Position numbers and translations under genes: made by a program. From assembly GCF_042680125.1 (NCBI RefSeq), contig NZ_JBHTNY010000039.1: a DNA stretch of 64,000 nucleotides; one strand, given 5' to 3'. This DNA comes from Robinsoniella peoriensis. GTDB taxonomy: Bacteria; Bacillota; Clostridia; Lachnospirales; Lachnospiraceae. Shown here piece by piece: positions 53,356-61,534 of this stretch (positions within the stretch are counted from its first letter, which is position 1; each line of letters opens with the position of its first letter). The notes under the pieces were generated by a model that worked only from the letters and a program-made list of their open reading frames with translations, ran no database searches and was not told the origin of the DNA.

Positions 53356-53381
53356 TCAAAAACAAGGATCAAAAACAAGGA
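53356..53381. repeat. tandem 13-mer
   Basis: TCAAAAACAAGGA occurs twice with no gap (53356-53368 and 53369-53381) in the region upstream of the spoIIE-like gene. Confidence 0.8.
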
Positions 53382-53396
53382 ATCTTTTGACAAAAT

Positions 53397-53456
53397 GCGC
53401 GCAGGCAACGAGCCAAATGAACCCGCAGGCTCGTACATCTGGCTCGTTGCCCGCGA
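53397..53456. other. long GC-rich intergenic hairpin
   Basis: GGCAACGAGCCA (53404-53415) and TGGCTCGTTGCC (53440-53451) form a perfect 12-bp stem, extended by CGCGC/GCG at the base. It has no T tract and lies between tRNA-Met and the spoIIE-like gene; it looks like a dispersed intergenic stem. Confidence 0.65.
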
Positions 53457-53471
53457 CTAAAACGTATATAC

Positions 53472-53502
53472 AAAAAAGGCACTATGGATAAACCATAATG
53501 CC
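53472..53502 (-). terminator. terminator of tRNA-Met
   Basis: Minus strand GGCATTATGG-TTTAT-CCATAGTGCC with TTTTTT after it; one mismatch in the stem. It begins 9 bases after the tRNA 3' end. Confidence 0.85.
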
Positions 53503-53511
53503 TGATTTCAG

Positions 53512-53585
53512 TAGCGGAAGGGAGATTTGAACTCTCGACACCACGGGTATGAACCGTGTGCTCTAGCCAACTGAGCTATTCCGCC
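53512..53585 (-). tRNA. tRNA-Met (CAT anticodon)
   Basis: The minus strand gives a 74-nt cloverleaf: acceptor GGCGGAA/TTCCGCT, D-arm GCTC...GAGC, anticodon arm CACGG-TTCATAC-CCGTG with anticodon CAT, T-arm GAGAG-TTCAAAT-CTC, discriminator A. The first base pair is G-T and the acceptor differs from initiator tRNA, so an elongator Met tRNA is likely; a lysidine-modified Ile tRNA cannot be excluded by eye. CCA is not encoded, so the CCA-adding enzyme at 59096 is needed. Confidence 0.92.
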
Positions 53586-53597
53586 ACAACGATACCC

Positions 53598-53626
53598 ATT
53601 ATATCGATTTCTTTCCCATTTGTCAA
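53598..53626 (-). promoter_or_regulatory. consensus promoter of tRNA-Met
   Basis: Minus strand TTGACA (53621-53626), 17-base spacer, TATAAT (53598-53603), 12 bases before the tRNA 5' end. Together with the terminator it makes the tRNA a separate transcription unit. Confidence 0.92.
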
Positions 53627-53705
53627 CTGATTTTTGGAAATTTTTTTAATTTTCGAGTAAATTCGTTAAATACGTTCCATAAGACTCAATTCAAGGCTTC
53701 CCCTT

Positions 53706-54005
53706 CTATTCATCTTCCTTGAAAAGTATCTCATCTTTGTACACTAATCCCAGCTTGTCCCTGGCTACCTTTTCTGCATATTCTTTCGTCTGCATATAAG
53801 CCTTCATGTCTTCAATATCTTTCGCACGCTGCTCCTCTGCCTCAAGCTGCGTCTGGAGCTGTGCTTCCTGTGCTGTATATATGGCATTTTTCTGCTTTAT
53901 AGTATTACTTTGAACAAACAGTGTCACCAAAAGAACAAGCACCACCGCTGAGATGCAAACCATACCCCGGCGGTTGCTGCCTCTATCTCTTCTTTTTTTG
54001 CGCAT
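53706..54005 (-). CDS. DivIC/FtsL-like septum formation initiator
   Basis: The 99-residue protein has a basic cytoplasmic start (MRKKRRDRGSNRRG), one membrane helix (MVCISAVVLVLLVTLFV, about 15-31) and a coiled coil (KQKNAIYTAQEAQLQTQLEAEE), ending in the DivIC-type KVARDKLGLVYKDEILF. DivIC recruits the septal cell-wall enzymes. Its start overlaps the end of yabQ by 23 bases, as in the yabP-yabQ-divIC order of Bacillus. Confidence 0.88.
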   Translation of the reverse strand: MRKKRRDRGSNRRGMVCISAVVLVLLVTLFVQSNTIKQKNAIYTAQEAQLQTQLEAEEQRAKDIEDMKAYMQTKEYAEKVARDKLGLVYKDEILFKEDE

Positions 54006-54480
54006 ATGACCCTTCCTTACTAATTTTTCCCCATTTTTTTCTACGTAGTCTTATTTTACCCGCTTTTTTTCCAGATTTCAATGTTTTTACCAAATTCTTT
54101 CTTAAGAATTTTTTAAGTTTCGAAATTGGTCGGAATATGAAGCTGAATAATGTCGAAACCCAGTGGAATATGAAATTTAATGCGGTGGAAACCCCCTTGA
54201 CAATGTAACCGCTCACGCTTTCGTGATATAAAATGACACCCAGCAAAATTCCCGCGATGGCAAATCCGCGAATCGCTCCATTATTTTTTTCATATATCAT
54301 ACAAAAAATGACGAAAGCAGTCACACACCAATAGAGAAAATCTTCCACTCCGGTAAGTATCGTACCGTGTTTGAAGACCCTTCTTAAGATCCTCAGCAAA
54401 TCATATGCAAATACCAGTAAAACCCCTGTGGCAACCGAAGTCAGAAAGAACCATGTCTCGTTTTGAATTACTTCACTCAT
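53983..54480 (-). CDS. yabQ: spore cortex biosynthesis protein YabQ
   Basis: YabQ is a membrane protein needed for the spore cortex. The 165-residue sequence has four hydrophobic helices (WFFLTSVATGVLLVFAYDLL, DFLYWCVTAFVIFCMIY, FAIAGILLGVILY, NFIFHWVSTLFSFIF) and a very basic tail (KKAGKIRLRRKKWGK). It lies six bases after yabP. Confidence 0.88.
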   Translation of the reverse strand: MSEVIQNETWFFLTSVATGVLLVFAYDLLRILRRVFKHGTILTGVEDFLYWCVTAFVIFCMIYEKNNGAIRGFAIAGILLGVILYHESVSGYIVKGVSTALNFIFHWVSTLFSFIFRPISKLKKFLRKNLVKTLKSGKKAGKIRLRRKKWGKISKEGSYAQKKKR

Positions 54481-54486
54481 AAGCGC

Positions 54487-54771
54487 CTACTTGAACAGCC
54501 TTCCAAGCAGAGAGTCACCCTGTTTCTTGGAATGTCCGTTTTCGGAATAAATCAGACTGTCTATCTTCCCTTCGATGTCTACTTCCCCTTTTTCCAGTGT
54601 CAACCGGTTCACATGCAGCTCTTTTCCTTTTATCTGTAAAGTCCCCAGATCCGTTTCTAAAACCACTTCGTTTTCATCAAAAGAAAGCACATCCGATACT
54701 CCACTGATGGTTCCTGTCTTTCTTCCACTCATGGTTACCTTATGTGCTCTTACGATCTGTTTTTCATCCAT
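54487..54771 (-). CDS. yabP: sporulation protein YabP
   Basis: YabP is a small spore protein placed by SpoIVA-dependent assembly. ATG 54771 (MDEKQIVRAHKVTMSGRKTG) with GGCGGGGTGATTCT upstream is used; a TTG-started extension to 54816 is less likely. The 94 residues have the typical GVSDVLSFDENEVVLETDLG and LHVNRLTLEKGEVDIEG segments. It precedes yabQ. Confidence 0.9.
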   Translation of the reverse strand: MDEKQIVRAHKVTMSGRKTGTISGVSDVLSFDENEVVLETDLGTLQIKGKELHVNRLTLEKGEVDIEGKIDSLIYSENGHSKKQGDSLLGRLFK

Positions 54772-54921
54772 AGAATCACCCCGCCTGGCAATATCTCTTT
54801 TTAATATATTAGCCAAAACGGGGTTTTATACATCTTTTTCAGATGCTTTTCTATTTAATTTTTTATGCCTGAAATCGTTAGGCAAATTCGGTCAGGAACC
54901 CCTTATCAGGCTTACACCGGT

Positions 54922-55161
54922 CTACAAATAACGGTACAGTTCCTTCGCTTCATCCTTTTTTACTGTTTCCTGGACATCCAGTACCTCAACTTTGACAGCC
55001 TTCGTGCCAAACTGGATTTCAATGACATCGCCTTCCTTTACATTTGTGGAAGCTTTTGCGACTTTTTCATTGATGAGTACCCTGCCTGCATCACAGGCTT
55101 CATTTGCTACGGTTCTGCGCTTGATCAGCCTGGATACTTTTAAAAATTTATCTAGTCTCAT
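54922..55161 (-). CDS. rqcP: RqcP (YabO), S4-domain ribosome quality-control protein
   Basis: The 79-residue S4 RNA-binding protein (MRLDKFLKVSRLIKRRTVANEA) is the Hsp15/YabO family. In Bacillus this protein assists RqcH in adding alanine tails to stalled nascent chains on 50S subunits. GGAGGTAATA lies before ATG 55161; the in-frame ATG at 55173 lies within the binding-site region. It stands upstream of yabP as in Bacillus. Confidence 0.9.
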   Translation of the reverse strand: MRLDKFLKVSRLIKRRTVANEACDAGRVLINEKVAKASTNVKEGDVIEIQFGTKAVKVEVLDVQETVKKDEAKELYRYL

Positions 55162-55226
55162 TATTACCTCCATGCATATCGTAAATATCCTATGATACTC
55201 ACAAATTGCCCTTCATGCCGACAAGC

Positions 55227-55250
55227 AAAAAGGGGAACCGAAGTCCCCCT
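55227..55250 (-). terminator. terminator of hup
   Basis: Minus strand AGGGGGAC-TTCG-GTTCCCCT followed by TTTTTGC; the stem is capped with a stable UUCG tetraloop and lies 19 bases past the hup stop. Confidence 0.88.
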
Positions 55251-55268
55251 AATCTTATCTTTACTGAA

Positions 55269-55544
55269 TTATTCGTTGATCAAATCCTTTAATGCTTTTC
55301 CTGCTTTGAACTTAGGTGCTTTAGATGCATTAATTGTCATTGTCTCGCCTGTTTGAGGATTTCTTCCTTCTCTAGCTGCTCTTTCAGACACTTCAAATGT
55401 ACCAAAGCCAACTAACTGGATCTTTTCACCTTTCTTTAATTCTTCAGCAACAACATCCGTAAATGCTTTTAATGCCTTTTCCGCATCTTTTTTGGATAAT
55501 TCTGTCTTTTCAGCAATAGCTGCAACTAATTCTGTTTTGTTCAT
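55269..55544 (-). CDS. hup: HU family DNA-binding protein
   Basis: The 91-residue protein begins MNKTELVAAIAEKTELSKKDAEKAL, has GFGTFEVSERAAREGRNPQTGE (the DNA-contacting arm) and ends FKAGKALKDLINE, all standard for HU. It packs the nucleoid by bending DNA. AGAGGAGGAATTATTCC is its ribosome site, and a near-consensus promoter and a tetraloop terminator make it a separate strong unit. Confidence 0.97.
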   Translation of the reverse strand: MNKTELVAAIAEKTELSKKDAEKALKAFTDVVAEELKKGEKIQLVGFGTFEVSERAAREGRNPQTGETMTINASKAPKFKAGKALKDLINE

Positions 55545-55643
55545 GGAATAATTCCTCCTCTGATTTCTCTTATTGTTCTATACAGAATATATTTATATTT
55601 TCGAACTCTATAACTCGCCTTGCAAGATAAGTCCTTATGTCTA

Positions 55644-55672
55644 TTTATAAACTCTCGTACAGATTTTGTCAA
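55644..55672 (-). promoter_or_regulatory. promoter of hup
   Basis: Minus strand TTGACA (55667-55672), 17-base spacer, TATAAA (55644-55649), 100 bases before the hup start. Confidence 0.85.
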
Positions 55673-55720
55673 GGAATTTCCGCTATTTATTGGTGTTTTC
55701 ATCAAGAATTAAGAATTTAT

Positions 55721-56191
55721 TCACAACAAATATTGCGCCATTTCCGCTTTCGCTTTTGTCAAGGCTCTTTTTTGTATTTCTTCCGTTTCTTTTGATTTTC
55801 CTTGTTTTTCCATTTTCTTGATATCTTCCCATTTTACAAGGACTTCAGCCGATGTTCCGGCATTTTCACTTGCAAATACATGAGGGTGCCGGCGGATCAT
55901 TTTCTCCCCTGCACACTGGATTACATCTTCTATGGAAAATAAACCCTCTTCAGATGCAATCTGGGTATGTAATACCACCTGCAGCAGCAAGTCCCCCAAT
56001 TCTTCACAGAGGTTCTCACTGTCACCTGTTTCGTTATAGATATCAATTGCTGCCAGCACTTCTGCAGACTCATTAATCAGACAGGACTTCAGGCTGTCAT
56101 GGGTTTGTTCCCTGTCCCAGGGGCAGCCGTCCTTTGCCCTCAGACGGGCAATAATCCGGCAATAGTCCTCAAAGCTATACTGCCTGTCCAT
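55721..56191 (-). CDS. mazG: MazG-type nucleotide pyrophosphohydrolase, single-domain
   Basis: The 156-residue protein carries the MazG metal-binding pattern (NESAEVLAAID...CEELGDLLLQVVLHTQIA) and the DGCPWDREQTHDSL opening. MazG enzymes hydrolyse nucleoside triphosphates to monophosphates and remove damaged nucleotides. Most bacterial forms have two such domains (about 260 residues) or are fused to a methylase as Bacillus YabN; this has one. Its place upstream of hup, rqcP and yabP corresponds to yabN. One base separates it from the mutase stop. Confidence 0.9.
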   Translation of the reverse strand: MDRQYSFEDYCRIIARLRAKDGCPWDREQTHDSLKSCLINESAEVLAAIDIYNETGDSENLCEELGDLLLQVVLHTQIASEEGLFSIEDVIQCAGEKMIRRHPHVFASENAGTSAEVLVKWEDIKKMEKQGKSKETEEIQKRALTKAKAEMAQYLL

Positions 56192-56192
56192 T

Positions 56193-57926
56193 TTAGAGCA
56201 TCTCCTGGATCATAGCCAGTACTTTTTCTCCAAGAGCTGCGGACTTGTCATCTGCATCTTTCAGGGAAGTACCTTTCACACCATAGTAGAATTTTACTTT
56301 TGGTTCTGTTCCGGAAGGTCTGACGCACAGCCATGCATCATCATTTAAATCGTAATAGAGAACGTTGGAATTAGGCAGACCAGTTGGAGAAACTGCTCCT
56401 GTTTCCATGTTCTTAATCGTATCCTTTTTGTAATCTCTTGCAGAAAGTACTTTGTAATCGCCAATCTGTACAGGCGGATCATTACGCAGTGTCTCTAAGA
56501 TCTCCTGGATCTTGGCAAGTCCTTCAATTCCTTTTAAGGTAATGGACTTAATATCATCTTTGTAGTAGCCGTATTTCTCATACATATCGATCATGGCATC
56601 CCAGAGAGTCTTACCCTGGCTCTTGTAATATGCCGCTGCTTCACACAGTGCCATCGTTGCAACAATCGCATCTTTATCTCTGGCATGGGTTCCGATCAGA
56701 CAGCCATAGCTCTCTTCAAACCCAAACAGATAGGTTCCTTTGCCACTGGTTTCAAATCCAAGGATCTGCTGGCCGATAAATTTAAATCCGGTGAGGACTT
56801 CGATAAATTTCACACCATAAGCCCTGGCAATTGCTGCTGCCATATTGGTGGTAACGATAGTACTGATCAGTGCACCGTCTTCCGGAAGACCTTTTGATGC
56901 AGCTCTCTGACCAATTTCATAATCTGCCAGGAGACATCCGGACATATTTCCGGTCAACGTAATGTATTCTCCTGTTTTGTCATCTTTTACATAAACACCA
57001 AGACGGTCTGCATCCGGATCTGTTGCCAGTACCAGATCTGCATCCACTTCTTTGGCAAGCTTAAGTCCCAGCTCAAATGCTTCTTTCGCTTCAGGATTCG
57101 GATAGCTTACTGTTGGGAATTCACCGTCCGGCAATTCCTGTTCTTTTACGACATATACATTTTCAAACCCAAGCTCTTTTAATACTCTTCTTGCCGGGAT
57201 ATTTCCGGTTCCATGAAGGGGGCTGTATACAATTTTCAGATTCTTCTGTTCCGCTTTAATAGCATCCCAATGAATTACCTGGCTTTTCAGTTCTTCAATA
57301 TATGCATCGTCAATATCTTGTCCGATTACCGTATAAAGTCCTGCAGCTTTTGCAGCTTCTTTATCCATGGTTTTCACTGTGCTGTAATCAGTAACCTTCT
57401 TAACTTCATCCATAATTCCGGTATCGTGCGGCGGCGTAATCTGAGCGCCGTCTTCCCAGTATACCTTATAACCGTTATACTCCGGCGGATTGTGGCTGGC
57501 TGTAATATTAATACCTGCGATACAGGAAAGCTTACGAACTGCATAGGAAAGTTCCGGCGTTGGCCTTAAGGATTCAAAAACATAAGCCTTAATTCCGTTT
57601 GCAGCAAGGCAAAGTGCCGCTTCATCTGCAAACTCAGGAGACATTCTCCTGGAATCGTATGCAATCGCAACACCTTTTTCTTTGCCGCCAACGCTTGCTA
57701 TGTAGTTAGCCAGACCCTGTGTAGCCTTACGTACAGTATATACATTCATTCTATTTGTTCCGGCACCTATAATACCACGAAGTCCGGCTGTTCCGAACTC
57801 GAGATCCGCATAAAAACGCTCTTTTATTTCATTTTCATCATTTGCAATCCCTTTTAATTCATCTTTCGTGGCTTCATCAAAGTATGGATTGTTCAGCCAT
57901 CCTTCGTAAATACTCTTGTAATCCAT
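56193..57926 (-). CDS. alpha-phosphoglucomutase / phosphohexomutase
   Basis: The 577-residue enzyme has the four-domain phosphohexomutase build: catalytic Ser144 in TASHNPPEYNGYK, the metal loop DPDADRLG (303-309), the sugar-specificity loop GFEESYG and the phosphate-binding RPSGTEPKVKFY. It interconverts glucose 1- and 6-phosphate and perhaps mannose phosphates, linking glycogen or wall-polymer precursors with glycolysis. The length and motifs match PgcA of Bacillus. It is followed directly by mazG. Confidence 0.95.
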   Translation of the reverse strand: MDYKSIYEGWLNNPYFDEATKDELKGIANDENEIKERFYADLEFGTAGLRGIIGAGTNRMNVYTVRKATQGLANYIASVGGKEKGVAIAYDSRRMSPEFADEAALCLAANGIKAYVFESLRPTPELSYAVRKLSCIAGINITASHNPPEYNGYKVYWEDGAQITPPHDTGIMDEVKKVTDYSTVKTMDKEAAKAAGLYTVIGQDIDDAYIEELKSQVIHWDAIKAEQKNLKIVYSPLHGTGNIPARRVLKELGFENVYVVKEQELPDGEFPTVSYPNPEAKEAFELGLKLAKEVDADLVLATDPDADRLGVYVKDDKTGEYITLTGNMSGCLLADYEIGQRAASKGLPEDGALISTIVTTNMAAAIARAYGVKFIEVLTGFKFIGQQILGFETSGKGTYLFGFEESYGCLIGTHARDKDAIVATMALCEAAAYYKSQGKTLWDAMIDMYEKYGYYKDDIKSITLKGIEGLAKIQEILETLRNDPPVQIGDYKVLSARDYKKDTIKNMETGAVSPTGLPNSNVLYYDLNDDAWLCVRPSGTEPKVKFYYGVKGTSLKDADDKSAALGEKVLAMIQEML

Positions 57927-58033
57927 TGTACTACCTCCTGCCTAAGTTTATAATATACAGACGCTTTTCCACGTTAACGGTTGAAAATTGTCTCTGGGTA
58001 CATTATATAATAGAAACAGGAAAAAAGGAATCA

Positions 58034-59014
58034 TTATTCCAGTATTTTTAAGAAACAATTTCTCTGATCCTGTTGTTTCATCAGGATTTCCAGCTTTTCG
58101 ACATTTTTCTGCGGGATCCATGCCTTGTTCATATTATAGTACTGGTTTGCCAGTTTCCAGAACTTTTCGGGATAATACAGCCGGAGCATCAGATGCTCCA
58201 TTTCCATGTCGGAAATCCGCCTTACGCTTCCATATTCCCCCAGCATTTTCATTCCAAGGGCAATATTCCAATCCTGTTTTTCCAGGATTTTGCGAAGGAA
58301 TTGATACAGATCCGTTACCGGGATATCATAGCGGCACTTGTCAAAATTGGTGGTCGAAACACCGTCGCGGCCGATCAATATCTGATGCTGATTGTAGCAT
58401 CCATGTATTAACTGTCCCTTGTTCAGCGATTCCTGACGCAGTTTCTCATAAGTAGATTCCTTAATACGGCGTACAGAATCCTCAGCCTGTTCAAAAAATA
58501 CAGGAAAGCTTTCCAGAAACTTAGATTCGAACGCATTTTTACCTCTCCTGCTCCGCATAAAGGCACGTACCTTTTTTAGCTCCTGATTGTGGCGTTCCAG
58601 CTCCTCTACCAGGTCACCGCCCTGATAGACCATGTCCTCCTCTGTTCCCTCCATACGCATTACCTTATGAATCATTGCCAGGTTCTTAATGGCAATTGCG
58701 ATATCTTCTTCATTTTTTGTATCACACTCTTTCCCTTCAAACCAGTCCTTAACGACATATCCATTCTCATCTCTGTCATATGAAACCAGGTTTCCCTCCA
58801 TATTTTCCAATATGTAGTCTACATTTGAAACCCCATTCTCCTTCAGCAAAGCCAGGACCTTATTCTGGAAGGCAAGTCTCTTTGCCGAACCGGAAAACTC
58901 CGTTAAGAGTTTCTTTCCCTTATCTGTCTCGCAGATATAGGAGCCACGGCCTCTCCTGGTAGCGGCCACCTTTAAGTCATACTGTTCTAATACTTTTAAA
59001 CCTCTATCGTTCAC
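58034..59014 (-). CDS. CotS-family spore coat protein, kinase-like fold
   Basis: The 326-residue protein has the CotS/phosphotransferase fold: VLEQYDLKVAATRRGRGSY...LLTEFSGSAKRL, VVKDWFEGKECD, IAIKNLAMIHKVM and RHNQELKKVRAFMRSRRGKNAFE. In this family a HGDxxxxN type loop carries the catalytic Asp; here it reads LIHGCYNQHQILI, with Cys in its place, so it may be a non-catalytic coat protein. It lies alone between the mutase and cca genes. Confidence 0.8.
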   Translation of the reverse strand: MNDRGLKVLEQYDLKVAATRRGRGSYICETDKGKKLLTEFSGSAKRLAFQNKVLALLKENGVSNVDYILENMEGNLVSYDRDENGYVVKDWFEGKECDTKNEEDIAIAIKNLAMIHKVMRMEGTEEDMVYQGGDLVEELERHNQELKKVRAFMRSRRGKNAFESKFLESFPVFFEQAEDSVRRIKESTYEKLRQESLNKGQLIHGCYNQHQILIGRDGVSTTNFDKCRYDIPVTDLYQFLRKILEKQDWNIALGMKMLGEYGSVRRISDMEMEHLMLRLYYPEKFWKLANQYYNMNKAWIPQKNVEKLEILMKQQDQRNCFLKILE

Positions 59015-59095
59015 TCCAATCCCCCCAATCCCTTACTCCCTCTATCTTATGCGGGGGTATTCTAAAATATGAAGGAGTGTTTCTGAAAAGGTTTT

Positions 59096-60427
59096 TCACT
59101 TTTTTGTTTCATTTAAAATGCTCAGAAGTTCTTCTTTACTATTTTTCTCAGGATCATCCAGAACAACCTCTAAAAGTTTCGAAAGGCATATCCCCAGCTC
59201 TTTCCCGGGCTTCATTCCGGCTTCAATCAGATCTCTTCCGGTTACCGCCAGATCCTTAAGGGAAAGACATTGTTTTTCCTGTAGTATCGTATGGTAAAGT
59301 TCTTCAATACGCTTAAGATCATTCAGTTTATCTTCCTGCTGATAGGTGCTCTGTGCCAGAATATCTGCTTTTTGCAGCTCTAACAGCTTCGGAAAAAGAT
59401 CTTCTCCTATTTTAAAGATTGCTTTCCTGACGCTTCTTGCATTTGTTCCCGGGTGATAATCATGATATTTTACCAGTTTTTCTACCTGACATAAGGTCTC
59501 ATTATCCAATTTCAGGCGTTTCAGCAGAGCTTTCGCCATCTGGCTGCTCACTTCTGCATGTACATAAAAATGATCCCTGCCGGACTCATCCGTCGTTCTG
59601 GTAACAGATTTCCCAAAATCGTGGCACAATACACTCAAACGAAGAACCTTATCTGCTTTCACCGACTGCAGCGCCTTTAGTGTATGTTCTCCTACATTAT
59701 AAATATGATGAGGGTTATTCTGAGGTGTTTCCATCATCCGGTCAAATTCCGGAAGGATAACTGCTGTAATCCCTGCTTCATAGGCCAGGCGCAAGGTTTC
59801 CGGATGCGGGGATACGATCAGCTTTAACAGCTCCGTTTGTATCCGCTCCGCACTGATGTGTCTTAAATTTGGTGCCAGTCTGCGGATGGATGAAAGTGTT
59901 GCCTCCTCAATCTGAAATCCCAGCTGTGCTGCGAAACGCACTGCACGCAGTATCCGAAGTGCATCCTCGCTGAATCTCTCCTCCGGATTCCCCACGCATC
60001 GAATGATGTGCTGTTTTAAATCATTTACCCCGTCAAATTCGTCCACCAGCCCCCGTTTTTCACTATATGCCATGGCATTAATAGTGAAATCACGGCGCTT
60101 TAGGTCTTCTGTCAGGTTAGAAGTAAAGCAGACTTCCTTAGGATGCCTGCTGTCCTCATATTCTCCATCAACCCGGTATGTGGTAACTTCAAAGCCTTCC
60201 TTGTCCAATAAAACGGTAACCGTTCCGTGCTGGATACCCGTATCGACCGTTCTCTTAAAGAGGGATTTTACCTGCTCCGGTTTCGCCGAAGTGGTAATAT
60301 CCCAGTCATCGGGGTTACGAAAAAGGAGAGCGTCTCTGACGCACCCCCCTACCGCAAAACCCTCATATCCATTTTCTTCTAATTTTTCTATAATTAACTT
60401 CACCTGATCGGGTAGTATAATTTCCAT
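59096..60427 (-). CDS. cca: CCA-adding tRNA nucleotidyltransferase
   Basis: The enzyme adds CCA to tRNA 3' ends without a template. ATG 60427 (MEIILPDQVKLIIEKLEENGYE) is used; ATG 60439 in frame is possible and the frame extends to 60532 through the leader. The polymerase head has GGCVRDALLFRNPDDWDITT with the metal-binding Asp pair, RRDFTINAMAYS, and the RILRAVRFAAQLGF motif. The C-terminal half is an HD-like domain (LCHDFGKSV). The tRNA-Met in this window lacks a coded CCA, so the enzyme is needed. Confidence 0.95.
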   Translation of the reverse strand: MEIILPDQVKLIIEKLEENGYEGFAVGGCVRDALLFRNPDDWDITTSAKPEQVKSLFKRTVDTGIQHGTVTVLLDKEGFEVTTYRVDGEYEDSRHPKEVCFTSNLTEDLKRRDFTINAMAYSEKRGLVDEFDGVNDLKQHIIRCVGNPEERFSEDALRILRAVRFAAQLGFQIEEATLSSIRRLAPNLRHISAERIQTELLKLIVSPHPETLRLAYEAGITAVILPEFDRMMETPQNNPHHIYNVGEHTLKALQSVKADKVLRLSVLCHDFGKSVTRTTDESGRDHFYVHAEVSSQMAKALLKRLKLDNETLCQVEKLVKYHDYHPGTNARSVRKAIFKIGEDLFPKLLELQKADILAQSTYQQEDKLNDLKRIEELYHTILQEKQCLSLKDLAVTGRDLIEAGMKPGKELGICLSKLLEVVLDDPEKNSKEELLSILNETKK

Positions 60428-60535
60428 AGTTATACCCATTGCATATTGCGGACTTGCCTGCAATACTGCCACAATAAAACAGGTTGAAAGAATCCACTGT
60501 GGCTTCCTTTCTAAATCATAATTTTCTTTCAACCT
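60427..60535 (-). ncRNA. repeated leader RNA, copy C (H-type pseudoknot plus hairpin)
   Basis: Minus strand: a perfect 12-bp stem AGGTTGAAAGAA (60524-60535) / TTCTTTCAACCT (60481-60492) with AGAAAGGAAGCCAC in its loop; GCCAC (60499-60503) pairs with GTGGC (60468-60472) beyond the stem. The second hairpin (60444-60465) has TATTGC/GCAATA arms instead of the TATTAC/GTAATA of copy B. TATACT at 60545-60550 lies 10 bases upstream, and the element ends at the cca start. Confidence 0.7.
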
Positions 60536-60596
60536 TTACCTCCAAGTATATCCAATAGCTTAATTGAATACTGCACCGGAAATTGTTTCTTCTTTC

Positions 60597-61421
60597 TTAT
60601 CTTAGCATAAAAAATAATAATACGATGATACCAAGTACAATCCGGTACCAGCCAAAGACTTTAAAGTCATTTTTCTTAATATAGCTAAGCAGGAATTTAA
60701 TTACGATAATGGAAGACACAAAAGCAACTGCCATACCGATTAATAATATAGCAAGCTCCGCTCCGGTAAAATCAAATCCAAATTTCACTATTTTCAAAAG
60801 GCTGGCTCCTGCCATAACCGGAATTGCCAGGAAAAATGTAAATTCTGCCGCTACTGTCCTTGACAATCCCACCAGAATACCGCCTAAGATCGTTGCACCA
60901 GAACGGGACGTTCCCGGAAAAACAGCTGCAATCAACTGGAATATACCAATCCAGATAGCGGTTGTATAAGTAATCTCTGCAAGAGAATTAATTTTGGGTC
61001 TTTTATGTTTATTCCTGTTTTCAATTACAATAAACAAAATACCGAATACAATTAAAGCAATGGCTACTGTCTGATAGTTGTAAAACCACTCATCAAACTG
61101 CTCTTCAAACAAAAGTCCGATAACTGCTGCCGGCACACATGCCACTAATATTTTAAACCACATAGAAAATGTATCTTTTTTTATAAAATATTGTTCCTTT
61201 GTTGAAAAAGGCCATATTTTATTCCAAAATAATACTACAACTGCGAGAATTGCTCCCAATTGAATTACTACAAGAAACATTGATAAAAACTCTTTTGAAA
61301 CATTTAATTTCACTACTTCATCCAGAATAATCATATGTCCGGTACTGCTGATTGGGAGCCACTCTGTGATTCCTTCCACAATACCAAACAAAATCGCTTT
61401 TAAAATTTCTACTATATCCAT
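60597..61421 (-). CDS. uppP: undecaprenyl-diphosphatase UppP (BacA type)
   Basis: UppP removes a phosphate from undecaprenyl pyrophosphate to recycle the wall-lipid carrier. The sequence has EGITEWLPISSTGHMII near the start and the second signature FPGTSRSGATI; about eight membrane helices follow the family pattern. ATG 61421 (MDIVEILKAILFG) with GAAGGAGAGGATT upstream is chosen over the longer frame from 61436. Bacitracin tolerance depends on such enzymes in many bacteria. Confidence 0.95.
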   Translation of the reverse strand: MDIVEILKAILFGIVEGITEWLPISSTGHMIILDEVVKLNVSKEFLSMFLVVIQLGAILAVVVLFWNKIWPFSTKEQYFIKKDTFSMWFKILVACVPAAVIGLLFEEQFDEWFYNYQTVAIALIVFGILFIVIENRNKHKRPKINSLAEITYTTAIWIGIFQLIAAVFPGTSRSGATILGGILVGLSRTVAAEFTFFLAIPVMAGASLLKIVKFGFDFTGAELAILLIGMAVAFVSSIIVIKFLLSYIKKNDFKVFGWYRIVLGIIVLLFFMLR

Positions 61422-61534
61422 AATCCTCTCCTTCACTTAATCAGGGTCTTAAATATTTTATCCGGCTATCTGATGCCAGACAACGAACGTTGATAGTATA
61501 TCATAATTTATGATCTTACTTCCTTATAAAATTC

